Assembly (NCBI GenBank): GCA_036497895.1
Contig: DASXIR010000153.1
Coordinates: forward strand, 12,965 to 76,964
Direction: 5' to 3'
Origin: CAVQFC01 sp036497895
GTDB lineage: Bacteria > Acidobacteriota > Vicinamibacteria > Vicinamibacterales > CAVVIG01
Length of the DNA stretch: 64,000 nt
The translations under genes were made by a program, and so were the position numbers. Shown here piece by piece: positions 60,676 to 64,000 of the stretch. The notes under the pieces were generated by a model. That model ran no database searches. It worked only from the letters and a program-made list of their open reading frames with translations, and was not told where the DNA came from. Each line of letters starts with the position of its first letter. The stretch's first letter is position 1.

Positions 60676-62481
60676 ATGGAGACCGTCACCCTCACGATAG
60701 ACGGCCAGCAGGTCACCGTCGATAAAGGCAAGACCGTCCTGCAGGCGGCCATCGAAAGCGGCATTTCCGTCCCGTACTACTGCTATCACCCCGGCATCGG
60801 CGTCGACGGCTCCTGCCGCGTTTGCGTCGTCAAGATCGAGAAAATGCCGAAGCTGCAGACGTCGTGTTCGACGGCCTGCACCGACGGGATGGTGGTCTCG
60901 ACACGGTCCCAGGACGTCGTGGAGGCGCGCGCCGGCGTGTTCGAGTTCCTGCTCGTCAATCACCCGCTCGATTGCCCGGTGTGCGACAAGGGCGGCGAGT
61001 GTCCACTTCAGGATTTTTCGTACGCGTTCGGCCCCGACGCCAGCCGGATGGATTTTCCGCGCCGCGAATTCGACGGCAACGGCGTCAAGGCCGACGTCGA
61101 CTTCGGACCGACGCTGATGCTGAACCGCAACCGCTGCATTCTTTGCACCCGGTGCGTGCGGTTCATGCGCGACATCGATGCGGACGCGCAAATCAATATC
61201 GTCGATCGGGGCAACGGCAGCCAGATCGCGACGTTCCAGGAAGAAGGCGTCCACTCGCTGATGTCCGGCAACCTGATGGACGTCTGTCCGGTGGGTGCAA
61301 TCACCACGCGCGACTACCGCTTCAAGTCGCGACCGTGGGACAACCCGCTGGCGACCGACACCATCTGCACCCAGTGCGAGAAGGGCTGCAGCACGACCGC
61401 GTGGGTCAAGGCCAAGCCGGAGTGGGCGAAAGGCGAGCGCCTGATCCGCATGACGCCGCGATTCAACCCCGACGTCAACGGCTATTGGATGTGCGACATC
61501 GGCCGGTTCAACTATCACTGGATCGAGGGCGAGGATCGGCTGCTGCAACCGCTCGAGAAGAACGCGCAGGGATCGCTCCAGCCAATCGCCTGGCACGACA
61601 TGACAACGAAGTTGCGGGATCGGCTGTCCGCGGCAGGCACCGCCAATCCTGATGGCGTCCGCTTCCTCCTGTCGGCGCATGCGTCGCACGAGGAGCTGTT
61701 CCTGTTCCATCGGCTCACCGGAGAGCTGCTCGGCAGTCAGAAGGCGGTCGGCGTGAGCTGGCGGACGGAGGAGAAGGTGCAGCCGGCGGCGACCACGTTC
61801 AAGGTGCCGGCAGTGGACGCGCCGAACGTCAACGGTGCTCGCATGTTCGGCCTCGTCGCCGGTAACGTCGGCGACTCCGTGGCGGAGGCCGACGTCTCGG
61901 CGCTGCGCCAGGCGGTCGAGGCCGGGCGGGTCACCGCGTTGTATGTATTCGATCCGGGGCCGGACGGCTCGATCGGCGACACCAGCTGGATTGTCGAAGC
62001 GCGGACCCGTGGCGTGCTGTCGCTGCTGATCGTCCAGGGCGTGCTGATGACCAGGCTGGCGATGGCAGCTGACCTCGTACTGCCGGGCGCATCCTATGTC
62101 GAGAAGGAAGCGTCCTATACCAACAGCCAGGGTCGGTTGCAGGGAACGGCGCGGGCGATCGCGGTGCAGGGCGACGCGCAGGAAGACTGGCAGATTCTGG
62201 TGAATGTCGCCGCGGCGCTCGGCGTGCCGTTCGGCTACACGAGCAGCGCCGAGATCCGCGCGGACATCGCCGTTCGCTTCACCGGCATCGAAGGATTGCA
62301 GGGGTTGCCGACGCTGGCGTTCAGCCGGCCACTCGAAGCGCGGCACTGGCTGCAGGCGTCCAATCCATCTGAGCGCTGGAAGTGGGATTTCATGTATCAG
62401 GATCTGCCGCCGGTCAAAGGTTCAGTCGATCCATCGTCGCTTCCGCTGCCGCCCGGGGCGATTCCGCTCAAACAGTTGTGA
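60676..62481 (+). CDS. NuoG-like [Fe-S] subunit (NADH-quinone oxidoreductase subunit G family)
   Basis: 601 aa. The N-terminal [2Fe-2S] domain has C36, C47, C50 and C64. The His-Cys3 [4Fe-4S] motif follows (H96, C100, C103, C109: HPLDCPVCDKGGEC), then a ferredoxin-like pair of cluster motifs (RCILCTRCVRF and MDVCPVGA) and the molybdopterin-oxidoreductase-like fold (TDTICTQCEKGC). It is shorter than E. coli NuoG (about 900 aa) but normal for 600-aa bacterial relatives. No NuoE or NuoF gene is near: its neighbours are a peptidase and DsbD. The complex I or other redox partner is not visible in this window. Confidence 0.9.
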   Translation: METVTLTIDGQQVTVDKGKTVLQAAIESGISVPYYCYHPGIGVDGSCRVCVVKIEKMPKLQTSCSTACTDGMVVSTRSQDVVEARAGVFEFLLVNHPLDCPVCDKGGECPLQDFSYAFGPDASRMDFPRREFDGNGVKADVDFGPTLMLNRNRCILCTRCVRFMRDIDADAQINIVDRGNGSQIATFQEEGVHSLMSGNLMDVCPVGAITTRDYRFKSRPWDNPLATDTICTQCEKGCSTTAWVKAKPEWAKGERLIRMTPRFNPDVNGYWMCDIGRFNYHWIEGEDRLLQPLEKNAQGSLQPIAWHDMTTKLRDRLSAAGTANPDGVRFLLSAHASHEELFLFHRLTGELLGSQKAVGVSWRTEEKVQPAATTFKVPAVDAPNVNGARMFGLVAGNVGDSVAEADVSALRQAVEAGRVTALYVFDPGPDGSIGDTSWIVEARTRGVLSLLIVQGVLMTRLAMAADLVLPGASYVEKEASYTNSQGRLQGTARAIAVQGDAQEDWQILVNVAAALGVPFGYTSSAEIRADIAVRFTGIEGLQGLPTLAFSRPLEARHWLQASNPSERWKWDFMYQDLPPVKGSVDPSSLPLPPGAIPLKQL

Positions 62482-64000
62482 TCAACTATTTCCTCTGCGT
62501 CCTCTGCGTCCTTGGGGTCGAAGGATTTCTCTTCCCAAGGCCAGCGGCCGCGCAGTTCAAGCGACCGAAGGCGGACGTCACGCCGCTGGTCGAGCAGTCG
62601 TCGGTTCGAGCGGGCGTGCACGCTCGCGTGGCCCTGAAGGTCTCGCTGCCGGAAGGCCTCCACACCCAGTCGAATACGCCACGCGATCCGAACCTGATCC
62701 CGACCGTCCTGACCGTCGACGCGCCGGCGGGCGTCAGCGTGGACGAGATCGTGTTTCCGGCATCGACCGACCTGAAGCAGGCCGGCGCCGACCAGCCGCT
62801 CGCGGTGTTCGATCAGACGTTCGCAATCGGCGTGCAACTGTCGCTTGACGCGACCGTTCCGGCCGGCGAGATCGTGGTGCCGGCGCAGCTGCGTTATCAG
62901 GCGTGCGACGCCAACCTCTGCTACGCGCCGGCGAATGCCGAGGTGCAGTGGACGCTGCACGTGGTCACAGGTGAGACGACTGCCGGAACGCCGGACGCGA
63001 TGTTTGCCGGCATCAAGTTCGGAACGGGGTCAAAGCCGGGCGGCGGCAATGCGACGCCAAGTGCTGCGCCGGCGGCCGCGACTGGTGCGGCCGGTGGCGC
63101 TGAACTGCTGGAGGGATTCGAGGTCCGCGGCACGACCGGCGGCTATCAAAACACGGCGGACTTTCTCAGCTTCATTCACGACGCCGAGTCGGGTACCAGG
63201 CAGAAAGGCATGTTCGAGGGACGTGGCCCACTCGCGATTCTGTTGCTCGTGCTGATCGGCGGGCTGGCGCTGAATCTGACGCCGTGCGTGCTGCCGATGA
63301 TTCCGATCAACCTGGCAATTATCGGCGCTGGCGCGCAAGCCTCGTCGCGGGGGCGGGGCTTCCTGCTCGGCTCGGCGTACGGCGGCGCCATGGCGATCGT
63401 CTATGGCGTCCTCGGACTGGTCGTCATCCTGACCGCCGGTTCGTTCGGCACCATCAACTCGTCACCGTGGTTCAACCTCGGCATCGCGATCCTGTTCGTC
63501 GTGCTTGGCCTGGCGATGTTCGACGTGCTGCTGATCGATTTCTCGAAATACTCGGCCGGCATCGGAAGCTCGTCGAGCCGAGGCTCGTTCGCGCTCGCGT
63601 TCAGCATGGGCGCAGTGGCGGCGCTGCTGGCCGGAGCGTGCGTGGCACCGGTCGTCATCCAGGTGGTGCTGTTCTCGAGCAACCTCTACGCGACCGGCAC
63701 CAGCGTGGCGTTGGCGCTGCCGTTCTTCCTCGGCGTCGGCATGGCGATTCCCTGGCCGATCGCGGGCGCGGGGCTCGCGGCTCTGCCCAAACCCGGCATG
63801 TGGATGGTGCGGGTGAAGCAGGCATTCGGCGTCTTCATCCTCGCCACCGCCGCGTACTACGGCTACGAGTCGTATTCGATTTTCGCGAACCGCTGGGTTG
63901 ATCCGTCCGCCGTCAGCGCCAGCGTCCAGGAGGAACTGAAAGCCGGCTGGCATGCGTCGTTGGCGGAAGGTCTCGAGACGGCACGCCGCGAAAACAAACC
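62478..64000 (+). CDS. dsbD: Thiol:disulfide interchange protein DsbD (partial, runs off the window)
   Basis: The frame is open to the end (about 507 residues seen, no stop). The GTG at 62478 overlaps the NuoG-like stop by 4 nt. The signal peptide, LCVLCVLGV..PRPAAA, is partly encoded by a 9-bp tandem repeat. The N-terminal DsbD-alpha domain carries QACDANLCYAPANAEV with the redox pair, and a low-complexity Gly/Ala stretch follows. The transmembrane DsbD-beta domain begins with LALNLTPCVLPMIPIN (redox cysteine) and continues with GACVAPVV (second cysteine). It carries electrons from cytoplasmic thioredoxin to periplasmic thiols. The C-terminal thioredoxin domain lies beyond the window. Confidence 0.92.
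   Translation, partial: MINYFLCVLCVLGVEGFLFPRPAAAQFKRPKADVTPLVEQSSVRAGVHARVALKVSLPEGLHTQSNTPRDPNLIPTVLTVDAPAGVSVDEIVFPASTDLKQAGADQPLAVFDQTFAIGVQLSLDATVPAGEIVVPAQLRYQACDANLCYAPANAEVQWTLHVVTGETTAGTPDAMFAGIKFGTGSKPGGGNATPSAAPAAATGAAGGAELLEGFEVRGTTGGYQNTADFLSFIHDAESGTRQKGMFEGRGPLAILLLVLIGGLALNLTPCVLPMIPINLAIIGAGAQASSRGRGFLLGSAYGGAMAIVYGVLGLVVILTAGSFGTINSSPWFNLGIAILFVVLGLAMFDVLLIDFSKYSAGIGSSSSRGSFALAFSMGAVAALLAGACVAPVVIQVVLFSSNLYATGTSVALALPFFLGVGMAIPWPIAGAGLAALPKPGMWMVRVKQAFGVFILATAAYYGYESYSIFANRWVDPSAVSASVQEELKAGWHASLAEGLETARRENK

Overview
The window is a high-GC, gene-dense bacterial chromosome segment with about 41 protein genes, no rRNA or tRNA that I could see, and no insertion sequence, phage or CRISPR array. 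It most likely comes from an Acidobacteriota (Vicinamibacteria-like) genome. The pointers are a von Willebrand A protein of the type first defined in Acidobacteria (48123-49106), many secreted peptidases, CRTAC1/ASPIC proteins, and GC-rich codon use. The assignment rests on gene content only.

Layout. 135-5861: a PaoABC/xanthine dehydrogenase-type molybdenum hydroxylase (Tat-exported 2Fe-2S subunit, Mo subunit, FAD subunit with a PaoB-like 4Fe-4S motif), with a membrane cytochrome b and a small unknown protein in one operon. 5862-7277: the only long stretch without a convincing gene; it holds repeats and a weak coding-like tract. 7278-19880: two divergent operons. Leftward: thioredoxin-like, CRTAC1 (FG-GAP plus ASPIC/UnbV), unknown. 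Rightward: UbiB/ABC1 kinase, degenerate ABC1-like protein, TSUP permease, a second thioredoxin-like, a second CRTAC1, BBE-like flavin oxidase. 19911-25321: outer-membrane porin, ClC transporter, and a SsuBC/TauBC-type ABC transporter with two permeases and no binding protein. 25498-37699: a leftward operon-like run of UbiB kinase, DUF1702-like protein, degenerate ABC1-like protein, large unknown, halogenase-fold flavoprotein, carotenoid-cleavage oxygenase, DinB-like protein, second DUF1702-like protein. 37776-46606: amino-acid and one-carbon enzymes, a beta-lactamase-fold hydrolase, an SDR, a hydroxyacid dehydrogenase, a Tat-exported class V aminotransferase and a polytopic membrane protein. 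46603-64000: ACT protein, OmpA lipoprotein, VWA protein, aminotransferase, AI-2E-type permease, S9 peptidase, a second polytopic membrane protein, AOS-family acyltransferase, SpoIIE-type phosphatase, M1 peptidase, a stand-alone NuoG-like protein, and the start of DsbD.

The most unusual content is 7.3-19.9 kb and 25.5-37.7 kb taken together. The two stretches share paralogues of the same uncommon proteins: a true UbiB kinase with a degenerate ABC1-like partner in both, and a shared unknown domain, free in one and fused in the other. The first also has a duplicated thioredoxin-CRTAC1 pair, the second a duplicated DUF1702-like protein. Together they look like one dispersed, undescribed membrane/redox system. 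UnbV (ASPIC), and as I recall DUF1702, also recur in enediyne clusters, but no PKS is present here, so that chemistry is not supported. A second theme is non-coding: several gene borders carry short tandem repeats, usually of 7-bp period but different sequence, and four GTAG/GTGG-headed REP-like hairpins are scattered through the window.
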